DNA of 64,000 bases from Nymphaea colorata (taxonomy: Eukaryota > Streptophyta > Magnoliopsida > Nymphaeales > Nymphaeaceae). The translations under genes were made by a program, and so were the position numbers. Within the stretch, counting starts at the first letter, position 1. Each line of letters opens with the position of its first letter. The notes beneath the pieces are model-generated. The model made no database searches and had not been told where the DNA came from. It was given only the letters and a program-made list of their open reading frames with translations. Of this stretch, positions 1-16,342 are shown piece by piece. The DNA is taken from the NCBI RefSeq assembly GCF_008831285.2, contig NC_045139.1:8030204-8094203 (forward strand), in the 5' to 3' direction.

Positions 1-75
1 ATATATGGGTAGTTTGGATTTATAAGGGTTCATCAAATCCAATTCAATGTAATCAGATTTTATGGGCAAAATCTT
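1..75. repeat. Partial copy of a dispersed repeat, cut by the window edge
   Basis: This stretch closely matches 7245-7312 in the same orientation; both run through a shared phrase ending in gggcaaaatct. Only the part inside the window can be seen, so its nature is unknown. Confidence 0.6.
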
Positions 76-1250
76 CAAATGGTGGACCGACTTTCAGCCA
101 ACTTATAGTCAGGATGAAAGTGGATCTGGATGCTTCAGAAACTGGGAGGTTGATCAAAGACTGTTTGGTCATGTACATTGTAGCCTCAATCTCGAACGGA
201 AAGGGAAGGAAGGAATGAAATATGATGGGCCACAATCAGCAGAAAAGCTTTAATACTTCTAGTGTTGATGGTAATTCAGGTAGTTCATTAATTGATGGCC
301 TAAGAGAATCCAATTTTGTTACTGAAAATTGATAATTATATCAAGGAGTGTTGATGGTATATATCTTCCTGTCCAAAGACCAAGTCGGCTGATTGCATGA
401 CTGATTAGGAACATGAGAAGGGTAGCTTCACTAAGATTTAACAAGCCGGGTTTGTTAATTTTCGATCGAGTTCCACGGCCTGGTTTCAGATAAGGATCCT
501 TGATTCCGGTTCTACTTCTCCACCATCTAAATTTGGATATAATCTATATAAATATATGTGAAGTCCAGCTACTTAAAAGTTTTGGATCTAGATTAAAATC
601 TACATTAGAGATGTTAATGGAATGGATTCAAATCAGTTTTAGGTTCAATTGTTTCAAATAAACCGTGACAAAACCTTTTCAAACTAAGTAGCCATATTGG
701 ATTTGGATTTGGATTTAAGAAGTGATATCTGATCGGTTTCAGATTCTATTTTAAATAAATACTTGATCGAATGTATACAAAGTCGTTTTTAATGAATATT
801 CTATATTCGATGTCCATATATTTTGAAAGTCACTTCTTAAAACACTTCAAATTCAATTATAATCTAAAAGCTATATTCAGATATCATTTCAAAAGTCAAA
901 CTCATATATTTTTGGTTCGTATTTGAGTCTAAGTATGAGAACACCCTATCTATTGAATATGGTCAAGGGTCATAGGATTCAAATATCATTTTGACATCCC
1001 TACCTTATATTTTATTACACATACATATTTTTTAATGCAAAATCAGATAAATTGCTAATTCAAGTCATAAAGTTTAGACCCAAATTCACTTGTACTGGAT
1101 GCAGAAAGGAGAGGCAAAAGCGGACAGCCGTGGCGTTGGCTCTACTCAATTCGATTAAGATTTTAACTTGGATCCAGTCTTGGTTATGGAAAAATTGCAT
1201 GTAAATCCATGGCAAACAATCAACATTCACTGTTTTCACTTTTTTTTTGG

Positions 1251-1253
<3 letters not shown>
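76..1253. other. Intergenic, AT-rich, no gene seen
   Basis: Short open frames only, with no recognisable domain and no splice-linked coding run. Degenerate phrases of the type gatttggatttggattt recur, suggesting old decayed repeats. Confidence 0.5.

Positions 1254-1304
<51 letters not shown>
1254..1304. repeat. (TA)n microsatellite
   Basis: About 50 bp of nearly pure TA with one G interruption. It produces spurious Ile-Tyr open frames on both strands. Confidence 0.95.
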
Positions 1305-2229
1305 GTGCTTTAGTGGGTTGCAAACTTCACGTGGAAAAAATTAAAGCATGCAGGAAATGCATTGGTTTCCGAACTGAAATCATACAATATAAGAGTTTAA
1401 GAACCAATTATGCTTTTCCATTGTTAAGTTAATCTTTTACCGGACCAACCACTTAACAACTTAACTTTGCGGAAAGCTGGAGGACAAGTTTGCTTTGGAC
1501 ATGAAAACTTTTCAAATGCTGTTTCTTCCGTCCCCTCCTTGTTTTTTAGGGGATCCCAAGAGAACCACCCCATTGGCCAAACCCATCTATCTAAAGCTCG
1601 AGGAAGTACACCCAGCTGGCTCGATCTCGTGACATCTAGCAAGTTTTTTGGCATTCATGAACCGCCTTACCAGATGAGCGGAGACCCCCCTGGTCTCTTT
1701 TCTACATCTAGGCTTAGCTGGGGAAGATATGATGGGGTCCTCAGGGTCTGTTATGAGATACTTATACAACAACATTTTAGTTGGCCTGCTGCTCTCAAGG
1801 TGGTCGAGTTGGCTTGCACAAGAGGTTGATGCCTATGAGAAGCAAACCGGTTTGTAGGTCATTGCTCGGATCGGATATGATTAATCAGCAAAAATGTGAT
1901 GATTATTATCGCACTAGAATTGACCATGTAGGTTTTTAGTGCGATGGATTGCAGAGAAGAGAAACATGGTTATGGCAAAAAGCGAAGTTTTTAATCCTTT
2001 TAACTTGACTTCTATTCCTTTAGCACACTATTTTGGTTTTAATATTAGAAAGATACCAGAGGCATTGCATAAATCGTGGCATTCTATAAATATTTTCTTG
2101 TCGTTTTTATGCATAAATACAACTATTCTACATGCACTTGCCATGAAGGATTTTTAATCTCTTCCAATTTTCCCAAAATCGGGAAGAGACCAACTATTGA
2201 AGGCCGAATCGATATGAAACAGATGTGCC

Positions 2230-2232
<3 letters not shown>
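1305..2232. other. Intergenic, no supported gene
   Basis: A 120-codon open frame on the plus strand (1467-1829) and a minus one (1424-1654) overlap here, but neither shows a familiar domain, codon bias or splice context. Confidence 0.4.

Positions 2233-2304
<72 letters not shown>
2233..2304. repeat. (TA)n microsatellite
   Basis: About 72 bp of uninterrupted TA dinucleotides. Confidence 0.95.
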
Positions 2305-3779
<1,475 letters not shown>

Positions 3780-3970
3780 TTCAAATCTGGAAGAGAATAG
3801 ACATTGACCATAAGGAGCTTGTTATGAAGTGCGTGGCAAAGATAGCTTATGAGATGCCTGATGCTAAAGTTCCTTAAAAGAATAGGCTTGGTCAAGGATG
3901 CTCTCCTGCAATGGAATGAAAATTTTTTGGGCAATCTTGATGAAAAAATAGTCAAATTACAACATAAATA
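3780..3970 (+). pseudogene. LINE ORF2 relic, region between endonuclease and reverse transcriptase
   Basis: One plus-strand frame reads LKFLKRIGLVKDALLQWNEN and continues NFLGNLDEKIVKLQHK before a stop at about 3970. Plant L1-type LINEs have a comparable stretch upstream of the reverse transcriptase, a Lys-rich helix followed by a WN..FGN motif. Upstream sequence back to about 3670 may be more of the same element with frameshifts. The matching reverse-transcriptase start lies further along the same strand at 5353-5585, separated by a repeat insertion. The element is dead. The family call is from motif recall only. Confidence 0.45.
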
Positions 3971-4114
3971 GGTTTGAACTTTAGTGAAATTTGTCTATGT
4001 TATATGATGTGCTCTAAAAAGAATCTCCAGATTTCAGGGTATCAGAATAAAATACACTGGAATTAAGGTTGAAAGCAACAAAATTGTCTGTTGACCCCAA
4101 TCCCGTTAAACCGG

Positions 4115-4176
<62 letters not shown>

Positions 4177-4318
4177 CAGTTAGTTAGTTAGTTGGTTAGA
4201 TTCCTCCTCCCCACAAAAGCAGTAGCAAATAGAAGGTAAGCCACCAATGCACAGAGCTTGACACCAGCAGATTTAACCTGAGCCTAGTTCTGGATCTGAA
4301 TAGATCCATATAAGTCTA
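3971..4318. repeat. Short intergenic stretch with a (TC)n(TA)n tract at 4117-4171
   Basis: About 24 bp of TC dinucleotides pass directly into about 30 bp of TA. The rest is non-coding and lies between the LINE relic and the dispersed repeat. Confidence 0.8.
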
Positions 4319-5113
4319 ATTGAAGCCAGATCCAAAAATTTTTATGATATTAAAGTGGATACTGTAAAAAGGCGACAAGAAACACAATTAATGGAACAAA
4401 AACGTAAAAAATTGCATTCAAGTGAGGTCATGATTCTTATTGGATTTAAAATGATAATTGAGATGCAATCCAGGATTCCCTTGTATGTAAATCCAATTGC
4501 TTTGCATCACTCAGATTATTGCAACCAAGCAACGCGGATATCAGATACGTATATTTTGTGTATAATGTTTACGTGTACAAATATATGAAGATATTGCGTA
4601 GTTTTCTGAAAATGCAAAAAATGTGTTCGGATAATAATTAACAAAGATATAGATCTGTATTGTCGCAGGAAGGATGCGCATGCGACAAACTTTGATGTTT
4701 GGAAAGTTCCAATCCTTCAGGCTCGAACAACGGCTGTTCTGTAGTTGCATGAGTGAGGCATTTGAGTGCAAGGAGTATAAAATTCCCCTGAAAATCTCAC
4801 TTTATATATGAAAACTTCTCCGTGTAATTTTGACAGGAAGTCCTGGCGATAGTTACCAATGAATGTATGATATGAGAAGAGATGGTTGAAGTGGGAAAGC
4901 GATTTATTTTTTATTGATTTCGGGGAACGGAAATTTGGAAAAAAAAATGTTGGCTTTCGAGGCATAAGTAAAGGTGAACTTTATGTGTTCGCTTGCATGA
5001 TATAAAGAATTTTCTATTGTGAGAAGTTGTGACGTGTTTGGAGGATGACTACTTCAGATAGATAAAAAATTTTAGCTGGCAAAATCTTGGGCGGCTTCAC
5101 TCTCTCTCTCTCT

Positions 5114-5146
<33 letters not shown>

Positions 5147-5352
5147 TAGAAAGGATTTTCTGCATATTTAATTTAGATATTGGTCTACATAAAGTTGACA
5201 TGATCTAATTTTTTTTCAAGGCTAATCTCATATTAAAAGAATCACCTTTTACTGCATTAACATGGATGAAAAGGGAATTTGCCATGTTCCGGGTCTATCT
5301 TTGTACTATAATTAGAAAGACATTCACTTTTTTATTTGTTAATAAAGACAGT
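4319..5352 (+). repeat. Dispersed ~1 kb repeat, copy 1
   Basis: Closely matches 8627-9902 in direct orientation from ttgaagccagatcc at the left to ttgttaataaag at the right. Its position between two collinear pieces of a LINE suggests that it inserted into the LINE. It contains TATA-like phrases (gtataaaattcc, tttatatat) but no open reading frame of note. No terminal repeats or target duplication could be resolved by eye. A (CT)n(CA)n(TA)n tract lies at 5099-5146. Confidence 0.75.
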
Positions 5353-5585
5353 GTTGTGGGTGCAGATGGATTTCTAAACTAATTTTACTAGACCAAATTG
5401 GAGAAGACTTCAAAGTTGTAGTGGATGATTTCTATACATAAGGCCAGCCGGTGGGTAATGTTAATATTACTATGATCTTCCTTGTTCCAAAAAAGGAGAA
5501 TGCTAGAAAAGTGGAATACTACATACCCATTTCTCTTGTAATACGATTTACAAAATCATTGTTAAGCTTGAGGTCCCAAGACGAA
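5353..5585 (+). pseudogene. LINE reverse transcriptase relic (N-terminal part)
   Basis: Conceptual translation gives a GADGF motif at the start (LINE RTs have GPDGF) and then, after a frameshift, IGEDFKVVVDDFYT, stop, GQPVGNVNITMIFLVPKKEN and ARKVEYYIPISLV. These follow the plant LINE order: GPDGF, IGEDV, FF.SG.L, N.T.I.LVPKK, DYRPISL. The in-frame stop and frameshift show that it is dead. It probably belongs to the same element as 3780-3970, split by the ~1 kb repeat. Confidence 0.75.
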
Positions 5586-6402
5586 AAAAGTCACTTCTTA
5601 CTGACGGTAAAGAAACGTGGGTAAACATAGAAAAACCATCGGTTATAGTTTTACTAACAAAAGTGAACGTTCACTATTAACGTCGCTGATATTTTCTGAT
5701 AACATCCTCGTCAGTAAAACGTAGAGATTGGGTGGCTGGAAAGTGACACTTCTTTCTCATCCCTGTAGGGTAGGGTTTGTCTGATTAAACATATGTCGAT
5801 GACTCCGCCTTATTACTGGATGATGGCACTGTTTAGGATTCCGAGGACTGTGTGTAAAAAAAAAATGAAAAATCCTGCATGCATTTCCCATGGAATGTAG
5901 CTGAGAATGTCATGCATTATGCTAAGTGAAGCAAAATTTGTCCGACTCTTGAAGAATGGCGTGTAGGCACTCATTAAAAGAGCGGAGGAGATTGATGGAG
6001 CTCTACTAAATAGCCAGTCGATGATATCATGGCAATTATCATTGCCATGAAGTGATCGAAACATGTGTTCCTATGCATAAAATCGTGAGGACACGAACCA
6101 CAACTTAGATGGAAACAATATTTATCCTTCTCGAGCAATCTGAATGATTATATATCAAACATTCGGCTCTCCTAATCAAAAGAAAACAAATTTAATTTAT
6201 TCAAGACATCAAATGCAAAGGACACAAGCATGTCTCCTAACCTACCAGCACTAAATGAAGAACAACACTAGACCATCCTAAAGGTAGCTGCAACATCATT
6301 TCAAAATAAACTAGCAATACTTTGCTTCCTGAAGGATTGAAATAAGCCAAAAACGAACAACTAAGAAGCCCGGTTGCACAAGATTACAAACATGGGGACT
6401 AT
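5586..6402. other. Intergenic downstream of the RING gene
   Basis: No coding feature. Short inverted phrases (ttactgacgg near 5599 and cgtcagtaa near 5711) could be the ends of a tiny MITE, but support is weak. The 3' flank of the RING gene lies at its right edge. Confidence 0.35.
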
Positions 6403-7056
6403 CTATCTTGGAAAGTTAATCCGGCCGCCAACCATGGCCGACAAATCGGCTCGGCAGGTTGGGCAGGTCTTCGTGCTTCGTTGATTCAACCATCGCATGA
6501 TGCAATCACGATCGTAGGCATGATGACATGTGGTGACGATGATATCTGCGGGCGAGTCGAACTCATCAGCGCATATACTGCATTCATCATCGCGAATGCG
6601 CTCGAGGAGCCGGTTAAAGCCATGCTCACCGGTGGGTCCTGGCTGGTTGGAACCCTTCGTCACCACGCAATCTATGTGGAGTTCCAGTAAATAGGTCCAA
6701 AAGAAAAGGTTGTTGGAGGAGGACGGCAGCACCTTGTTTCTAATCTCCGTAGCGACGTTAACCTTCGCCCTCGTTGCTACCTGGCTATCCATGCGCAGGT
6801 CGTTATGGAGGACATTGTAGACCACTTGCTGTAGACGATCCATGTCCACAACTTGTGCGTAACGGATGCTGATGATTTTCTGCTCATAGCAGCATTGGGT
6901 CTTGGTGACCCCGCTGCCCTCACGAGCCCTCAGTGTGTCCTTCAGAAGGAAGCCTATCTTAAACAGAGCCCCGTCTGGTGGGTCTTCTACATAAGGGCGC
7001 CCTTCGGGCGGCCGCGCACTCTGGATGGTGCAAGTTGCATTGCAAGAGATATCCAT
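6403..7056 (-). CDS. Single-exon RING-type E3 ubiquitin ligase candidate with Asp at ligand 5
   Basis: A 217-aa intact frame. Residues 159-201 form a C-terminal RING: C159, C162, C177, H179, D182, C185, C198 and C201, with W189 in the position that usually contacts the E2. Ordinary RING-H2 proteins have His where D182 stands. Plant RINGs with Asp at a metal-ligand position (a RING-D class) are, as I recall, described in Arabidopsis. The first 150 residues carry no recognised domain, signal peptide or membrane segment. The inferred role is transfer of ubiquitin from an E2 to an unknown substrate. The start was chosen as the first ATG, about 75 bp downstream of a TATA box. Nothing nearby suggests a pathway. 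GC content is clearly higher than in the flanks, as expected for real coding DNA. A decayed or non-ligase RING is possible because of D182. Confidence 0.82.
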   Translation of the reverse strand: MDISCNATCTIQSARPPEGRPYVEDPPDGALFKIGFLLKDTLRAREGSGVTKTQCCYEQKIISIRYAQVVDMDRLQQVVYNVLHNDLRMDSQVATRAKVNVATEIRNKVLPSSSNNLFFWTYLLELHIDCVVTKGSNQPGPTGEHGFNRLLERIRDDECSICADEFDSPADIIVTTCHHAYDRDCIMRWLNQRSTKTCPTCRADLSAMVGGRINFPR

Positions 7057-7130
7057 CTCTTATGTAGAAGAAGAAGACTGTGGGTTTGTTTTATCTCGTG
7101 TGGAGTGAGGTGACTGGTTTTCTTAAGTCC

Positions 7131-7141
7131 ATATTATATAG
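7131..7141 (-). promoter_or_regulatory. TATA box of the RING gene
   Basis: Read on the minus strand, ctatataatat lies about 75-85 bp upstream of the ATG at 7056. A start site 25-35 bp downstream would leave a 5' leader of about 45-50 nt, which is plausible for a plant gene. Confidence 0.5.
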
Positions 7142-8626
7142 TTTTGGGCCAATATGAATACTAAGTAAGTAAAGATATCTTTGACATTTTTGGTGAGCTT
7201 GCATTAAGTTTTGATACTTCAATTTAGATGGAAAGATGAAAATATATATAGGTAGTTTGGATTCATAAGGGTTCATCAAATCCAAATCCAGGTAATCAGA
7301 TTATGTGGGCAAAATCTGAATCTGATTGCAGTTGTTCAAACACAGTGCCCAGTTTTGCATGGGAGCTGGATTCCAGGTTGCCTTTCATTAGAAAAGTTGT
7401 ATAACACAAACGGGATACAAAAGAAAGGCCAAGGATTGTCGATAGAATCTGTTCGTCCACTTACATAAATCCAATTCAACTAGACCCGTTTTGGCAATGT
7501 TGAGTTAAGTGAGTCAAGCTTGATACTGTATAATTGAGTCAAGCTCGATACAGGTGGTGCAAGTGACTTTTATAGATATGGGGCTCTTGTCCGGCTTTAG
7601 ATTTCCAAAAAATTTTAATATAGATTAATTTCTTTTCTTTTCGAGAAATCATTTGAAAGATTTGATAAGACGTTCCGAAATAAATTTTTTCTAAACTGGC
7701 CTCGCATCCAAAAAAGGCCGTGCATCGTCCTTATTAAATGTGAATACATACGCATATATGATGAGAAGCCTTGGGTTTCGTAATTCCTAAGCAAGAAAAG
7801 AAAAATTGTGAAAAATATGGTCATCAAAAATAGTGGGTTAAAGAGAAGTTGTTGCAAAAATCCTTTAATAGACCTCACAATAATATATAATAATAATACT
7901 AATAATTATTTTTAAATGTTTTTCTTACCTTAGATGAAAATGAAAATAAGTTGCCAGGTCAACCTCGAACAATGACCTGACACCCCTGAACCGACAGCGT
8001 GGCCACGACCTTCGTGCCACTCTTTTACGTCTCCTTCTAGCTACTCGGCTTGTTCCTATTAAACTAAACCCGGCCAGGGTTCAGGAAGGACCGCCACCGA
8101 CTGCCGGGTGCGCCGCCCTGGCCTGATCCAGCTAGATTCGGCCCGTTAAAACTTTAAAAATATTTGTATTATTTTTAAAATTTAATAATATGTAGTTTAT
8201 TAGTAAAAATATATTTTGTATTAAAAAATATATTTTATAATTTAAAATTATTATTTTTATTAATAAATCAGGCTGGGCCGAGTCGAACCCGAGCCTGGTT
8301 TCAGGTATCGGGCTGAGCCTGAGCATATATCACAATAGTATGGGTATGGGGTACGGGTACTGGTACGGCGTTTTTGTAAATCTTGGAACGGGTATGGTGA
8401 CTATTATATATAATTAATTCAAAAAAATTGAAGAAACTGATGAATCCATAGATAATCTTCTCACAAGTCATGACAAAATGTTCATTTTCATTTTGATAAA
8501 TAGCTTCAAACGATGAAAATGCCAACAAAAAGAGGCTGCTAATGAATAAATTATCAAGGTTTCATCTTGTTAATGGGGCTCCTTATGTTAACAAATTATG
8601 CAAGTAAAAAAAAAAAAAGGATCATG
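7142..8626. other. Intergenic with a dispersed GC-rich/AT-core element
   Basis: 7245-7312 is the second copy of the repeat at 1-75. From about 7960 to 8340 a GC-rich flank (ggcccg, gggccg phrases) encloses a very AT-rich core of aaaaatatttgtatt type. The same architecture recurs near 10500-10620, 18530-18680 and 36780-37095. No coding region was seen. Confidence 0.5.
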
Positions 8627-9302
8627 TTGAAGCCAGATCCAAAAACTTTTATGATATTAAAATTTAAAGTGGATACTGTAAAAAAGCAACAGTAAACACA
8701 ATTAAAGGAAAAAAAAACGTAAAAAATTGCATTCAAGTGAGGTCATGATTCGGATTGGATCTAAAAAAGATAATTGAGATGCAGTCCAGGATTCCCCTGT
8801 ATGTAAATCCAATTGCTTTGCATCACTCAAAATATATAGATGATGATCTTGATATTTTGTGTATAATGTTTAAGTGTACCAACATATAAAAATATTGAAT
8901 ATTTTTATGAAAATGCAAAAAATGTGTTCGGATAATAATTAAAAAAGATATAGATCTGTATTGTGACAGGAAGGATGCGCATGCGACACATTTTGATGCT
9001 TGGAAAGCTCCAATCCTTCAGGCTCGAACAATGGCTTTTCTGTAGTTGCATGAATCAGGCTTTTGAATGCAAGGAGTATAAAATTCCCCTGAACGTCTCA
9101 CTTTATATATCAAATCTGCAGCATTTCTCCGCGTAATTTTCTCCTTAACACAACAAGTATTGGCGATAGTTACTATGATGTGAGAAGAGATGGTTGAAGT
9201 GGGAAAGTGATTTATTTTTTATTGATTTCGGGGAACGGAAACTTGGAAAAAGAAAAGCTGGCTTTCTGGGCATAAGTAAAGGTGAACTTTATGTGTTTGC
9301 TT

Positions 9303-9520
9303 GCATGATATAAAGAATTTTTCAATGTGAGAAGTTGTGACGCGTTTGGAGGCCAGCTATTCAAGATAGCAAAATCTTATCAATTCTCTTACTGGGTGGC
9401 TTCGCTTATATATATATATCATGATATAAAGAATTTTTCAATGTGAGAAGTTGTGACGCGTTTGGAGGATAGCTACTCAAGATAGCAAAATCTTATCAAT
9501 TCTCTTACTGGGTGGCTTCG

Positions 9521-9579
<59 letters not shown>

Positions 9580-9628
9580 TGATATAAAGAATTTTTCACT
9601 TCTCACATTCTCTTACTGGGTGGCTTCG

Positions 9629-9630
<2 letters not shown>
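9303..9630 (+). repeat. Tandem triplication of a ~115-bp unit punctuated by TA tracts
   Basis: The unit starts catgatataaagaattttt and ends gggtggcttcgctt. It occurs at about 9304-9405 and 9419-9522, and as an internally deleted third copy at about 9576-9630. A (TA)n tract follows each unit. Confidence 0.85.
9525..9577. repeat. (TA)n microsatellite
   Basis: About 53 bp of TA between the second and third units of the tandem array. Confidence 0.95.

Positions 9631-9691
<61 letters not shown>
9631..9691. repeat. (TA)n microsatellite
   Basis: About 60 bp of TA after the third, shortened unit. Confidence 0.95.
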
Positions 9692-9696
<5 letters not shown>

Positions 9697-9890
9697 TTTT
9701 AGGAATAATTTCCTGCATATTTAATTTAGATGTTGCTTTAGCTAAAGTTGACATGATGTAAGTTTTTTTAAGGCTTATCTCATATTAAAAGCATCACCTT
9801 TTACGGCATTACCACGGATGAAAAGGGAGTTGGCCATGTTCCGGGCCTATCTTTGCCCTATAAATAGAAAGACATTCACTTTTTTGTTTG

Positions 9891-10133
9891 TTAATAAAGG
9901 CAACAGGTTTCATAGAAAACTTTCAAATGTATGAGGGCCTGAAGTAAACTTTTCTGGGCCTCGAACATATCAGCAGATAATTTTTCCAATGCTATTTTTG
10001 ATTCTCTTAAATGCTTACTATTTTCTATCTGGTCAATTTCTAGTGTAAATGCGGCTGAAAGGGTAACAATGTCGTCCAGTGAAAGAGAGTAATATTGGAA
10101 AAAAGAATTGGAATTAACGTTTGCGCTTGTCAA
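9891..10133 (-). CDS. Unidentified small open frame (80 aa), possibly an exon fragment
   Basis: The 80-residue frame has an amphipathic, coiled-coil-like composition with many Leu, Glu, Lys and Ala residues in heptad-like spacing. I do not recognise the family. It overlaps the right edge of the dispersed repeat, has no upstream TATA box that I can defend, and has no homologue elsewhere in the window. It may be a captured exon or chance. Confidence 0.2.
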   Translation of the reverse strand: MTSANVNSNSFFQYYSLSLDDIVTLSAAFTLEIDQIENSKHLRESKIALEKLSADMFEAQKSLLQALIHLKVFYETCCLY

Positions 10134-10639
10134 GTTAACATAAGTTCACTTTAAGTTGGATCTTTATTTTACAGTTTTTTAGTAAGAAGGAGTATTTCAT
10201 CCAACTGCTCAACTAAGAGCCAAAGCCCCCACCATTCTTCCTAAGTGCCAGATCTGCTTTTGGTGCATGAACACTTCCCCTATCCTTCAACCTGCATATT
10301 CGTCGCTCGATAAGAAGTTGATACCACGAAAGCCCGAAATAGAGAACACACCACTATTTTTCTTTATTCGTATTGGAATTTGAATCTAAATATATGAATT
10401 TCTTAAAAAGTGTTGTCTGATTCAAATCCAATCTATTGATATCTCTAGTTGTAATTAAAGATTAAAAATAATGAATTTTTTATATTGGACTATTGTGAAG
10501 TTTTGATACTGGATTAGACCTAGAATCGGGCAGGGTTGGGTAGCCGATACCAGCCTTATCGGGCTTGGGCCCCAAAAAACCTGCGTAGGTCGGCTCTACA
10601 GAAGCCCAATTTGGCCTGATAACTTGTACACATGCTTTT
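10134..10639. other. Intergenic, nothing recognised
   Basis: AT-rich with another GC-rich dispersed fragment near 10500-10620 (gggcttgggcccc). No gene. Confidence 0.4.
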
Positions 10640-11315
10640 TGTGGATTCCATCTGCCAACCAGAATTCAGTTATTTAAATCTTGACCATTAATTAGATGTT
10701 GCATGCTTTTTGCTTATAACAATACATTCTTCCGTTTTTATTCTGTTAAATATCTGTGCTTCGTTAAAGAATCCGACAAATAACATCGGGTAAATTCGAC
10801 AAGGTTTTATGACCACGGCAAAGCCCCAAATTTCGGTGAGGAAGCACGAACTGATGTGTAAATTTTTAGTTGAAAATAAGCACTAACATGTAAACGTATA
10901 TCCTTTTTTGGAGTTTATGGAAAGTGGAGATGTACCCCTCTTCTCTTTTTTATGGTAGTAGGATGAATATGGCTCAATCTCACACTTCTGGGTTAGTCCC
11001 AAATCTAGCTAGTAGATATTATTAAATATATATCAGATAGATATTTGATAATTGCTAAAGCGTGTTGACATGATTTCACTGCATTCGATAAACTTGATTT
11101 CTCTGCTTTCACGATGTTTTTTCCGTCTGGTCAGACGTATTCTGATCTATATATATCTTGTAATATTTCCATATCTAACTTAACTTGATTAGGCATCTGA
11201 ATCTCAGCATTTTACTCATGCATTAGGATGATCTTTGTGGCTACCATGCATGATTCTAGCAACTTTTTCAAGGAAAAACAAAGTTTGGGTATCCAACACA
11301 TATGGTACTTTGTAC

Positions 11316-11395
11316 CACCGCTAGCATAATTAGATAATTAGATCCATATATATATGTGGATCTAATTATCTAATTATGCTAGTGGTGGTATATAT
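11316..11395. repeat. Long hairpin in the 3' flank of copy A
   Basis: Two arms of about 34 bp around gcataattagataattagat and its complement enclose a short TA loop, with about one mismatch near the tips. The matching place in the other duplication arm (near 33150) has only one half. Transcribed through, it would make a stable stem-loop. Confidence 0.8.
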
Positions 11396-11556
11396 ATATA
11401 TATATCAAATGTATAATTTCATTTGGTTGGCGAGAACATGCATGAATAAATGAGGGCCAAAAGAAGAATACATTTATGAGCATAGTCTTCTCTTATTTCA
11501 CTAGAAAATGGAAAAGGGAATAGGAAGAGCGCCACAATCACATTAGTGATGATGGC

Positions 11557-16342
<4,786 letters not shown>

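Larger units (their letters stand above)
8627..9902 (+). repeat. Dispersed ~1 kb repeat, copy 2 (expanded)
   Basis: Direct copy of 4319-5352, longer because of an internal tandem triplication and two TA tracts. A textbook TATA phrase, ctataaatag, stands near 9858, whereas copy 1 has the degraded ctataattag. Confidence 0.75.

Noticed and set aside
1467-1829. 120-codon plus-strand frame
   Set aside because: No domain, no splice partner, overlapped by an antisense frame of similar quality; treated as chance.
5598-5719. Tiny MITE with ttactgacg ends
   Set aside because: Only nine matching terminal bases and no target duplication; within chance expectation for AT-rich DNA.
9858-9867. ctataaatag as a promoter
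   Set aside because: A perfect TATA phrase, but no gene follows on that strand and it belongs to a dispersed repeat; left as a note only.
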